Of a DNA stretch of 64,000 nucleotides, positions 63,545 to 64,000 are shown piece by piece. The position numbers and the translations under genes are program-made. Source of the DNA: Balneolaceae bacterium (GTDB lineage: Bacteria; Bacteroidota; Rhodothermia; Balneolales; Balneolaceae); the NCBI GenBank assembly GCA_003561515.1, contig PWWL01000353.1, positions 1 through 64,000 on the forward strand, given 5' to 3'. Within the stretch, counting starts at the first letter, position 1. Each line of letters opens with the position of its first letter. The notes beneath the pieces are model-generated. The model was not told the origin of the DNA and searched no databases. It was given only the letters and a program-made list of their open reading frames with translations.

Positions 63545-64000
63545 TCATTCATCCATTTCTGTTTCATCAAAAAAACCGGAAGTATCCTTCTCTGATTCTG
63601 AAGCCACAGCCTCTTTCCACTGCAAATGTTGAACTTCGCCTGTGGAGTCATCCGCGAATTTGATACCGTGGGCACCAAAGTAATCACGCTGGGCTTGAAT
63701 AAGATTTGAAGGCAGTTTTGGGGATCTGAGAGTATCGTACTGCGCCAATGCCGAGGTTAACACGGGTACGGGAATGCCTGAAGAAATCGCCAATGAGGCT
63801 GTTTTACGCCATCCGCTCTGGAGTTTTCTGAACCGATTGGCATAAATTGGTGACTGCAGAAGGCTGGTGAGGTTGGATCCCTGCTCGTATGCAGCCACTA
63901 TATTGCGCAGCAGCTCCGATCGGATAATGCACCCTCCCTGCCAGATTCGCGCAACGGCAACAGGATCTATATTCCACTTTCTTTGCTCCGAGGTTTGGGT
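63545..64000 (-). CDS. gnd: 6-phosphogluconate dehydrogenase, C-terminal part, cut by the window end
   Basis: About 152 residues are visible; the 5' part lies beyond base 64000. The reading frame is open to the window edge and gives VAVARIWQGGCIIRSELL, then ANRFRKLQ, NLIQAQRDYFGAHGI and a stop, matching the C-terminal all-helical domain of Gnd. The tail is about 25 residues longer and more acidic than usual. The enzyme oxidises 6-phosphogluconate to ribulose 5-phosphate. It pairs with the gluconate permease. Confidence 0.9.
   Translation of the reverse strand, partial: TQTSEQRKWNIDPVAVARIWQGGCIIRSELLRNIVAAYEQGSNLTSLLQSPIYANRFRKLQSGWRKTASLAISSGIPVPVLTSALAQYDTLRSPKLPSNLIQAQRDYFGAHGIKFADDSTGEVQHLQWKEAVASESEKDTSGFFDETEMDE

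Noticed and set aside
1-64000. tRNA, rRNA or CRISPR features
   Set aside because: I looked for T-arm-like motifs, conserved rRNA stretches and regularly spaced direct repeats and found none convincing.

Overview
The window looks like a chromosome segment of a member of the Bacteroidota/Balneolota/Rhodothermota assemblage, most likely a Balneolales-type marine or halophilic heterotroph. The evidence is family content rather than a marker gene. It includes a type IX secretion (T9SS) plug protein and two secreted proteins with T9SS C-terminal sorting domains. It also carries phylum-typical families: a DUF5723-type barrel, a DUF5683-like protein, a GWxTD protein and a DUF3098 protein. CcmE is the CxxxY variant, and strong Shine-Dalgarno sites are scarce. 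No rRNA, tRNA or CRISPR array was seen.

Layout. 0-5.7 kb is an accessory block: an asparagine-synthase-like enzyme, a radical SAM enzyme resembling archaeosine synthase RaSEA, and a flavin halogenase-like oxidoreductase. A complete Xre/ParS-RES toxin-antitoxin pair with a palindromic operator follows, and the block contains two large palindromic intergenic elements. 5.8-10.5 kb is a sucrose cassette on the minus strand: sodium/solute symporter, PfkB sugar kinase and amylosucrase. 10.7-17.3 kb is a minus-strand run of housekeeping and envelope genes: ccmB, holB (delta prime), dapF, T9SS plug lipoprotein, a degenerate serine-hydrolase-like protein, a small membrane protein and an RsmI-like methylase. 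17.4-22.5 kb runs on the plus strand: PTS IIA, PBP4-type DacB, an NtrC-family regulator, folD and a DUF5683-like protein. 22.6-27.1 kb holds an outer-membrane barrel with a very large lipoprotein 1 nt apart, then a PH/SHOCT membrane protein. 27.2-31.1 kb is ccmC-ccmD-ccmE-ccmF.

31.7-38.1 kb on the minus strand has citrate synthase with a clear terminator, mazG, a secreted protein often labelled asparagine synthetase B, a TPR protein and maf. 38.3-45.7 kb on the plus strand has small membrane proteins, a DUF92 protein, a dicarboxylate/amino-acid symporter, a TPR protein, a T9SS cargo protein with a lamin-tail domain, an aldo/keto reductase and two coupled small membrane proteins of 58 and 59 aa. 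45.6-53.0 kb has an acyl-ACP thioesterase, pckA, aguB and leuS. 53-57 kb is decaying accessory DNA: an S41-family secreted protease between two ~230-bp direct repeats, a Phd-type antitoxin with only a toxin stub, and a small membrane-protein pseudogene with two internal stops. 57-64 kb has a glutathione peroxidase homologue, a beta-propeller lipoprotein, a GWxTD protein, a gluconate permease and the 3' part of 6-phosphogluconate dehydrogenase, which runs off the window.

Most promising for novelty are the 0.2-4.3 kb enzyme trio, which has no pathway I can recognise; the mosaic dispersed repeats at 31.1-31.5 and 46.5-47.3 kb; the repeat-bounded protease cassette at 53.3-55.9 kb; and the barrel/lipoprotein pair at 22.6-26.4 kb. 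Carbon metabolism (sucrose, gluconate, PEP carboxykinase, citrate synthase) and a System I*-like cytochrome c maturation set point to a respiring heterotroph that uses plant- or alga-derived sugars.
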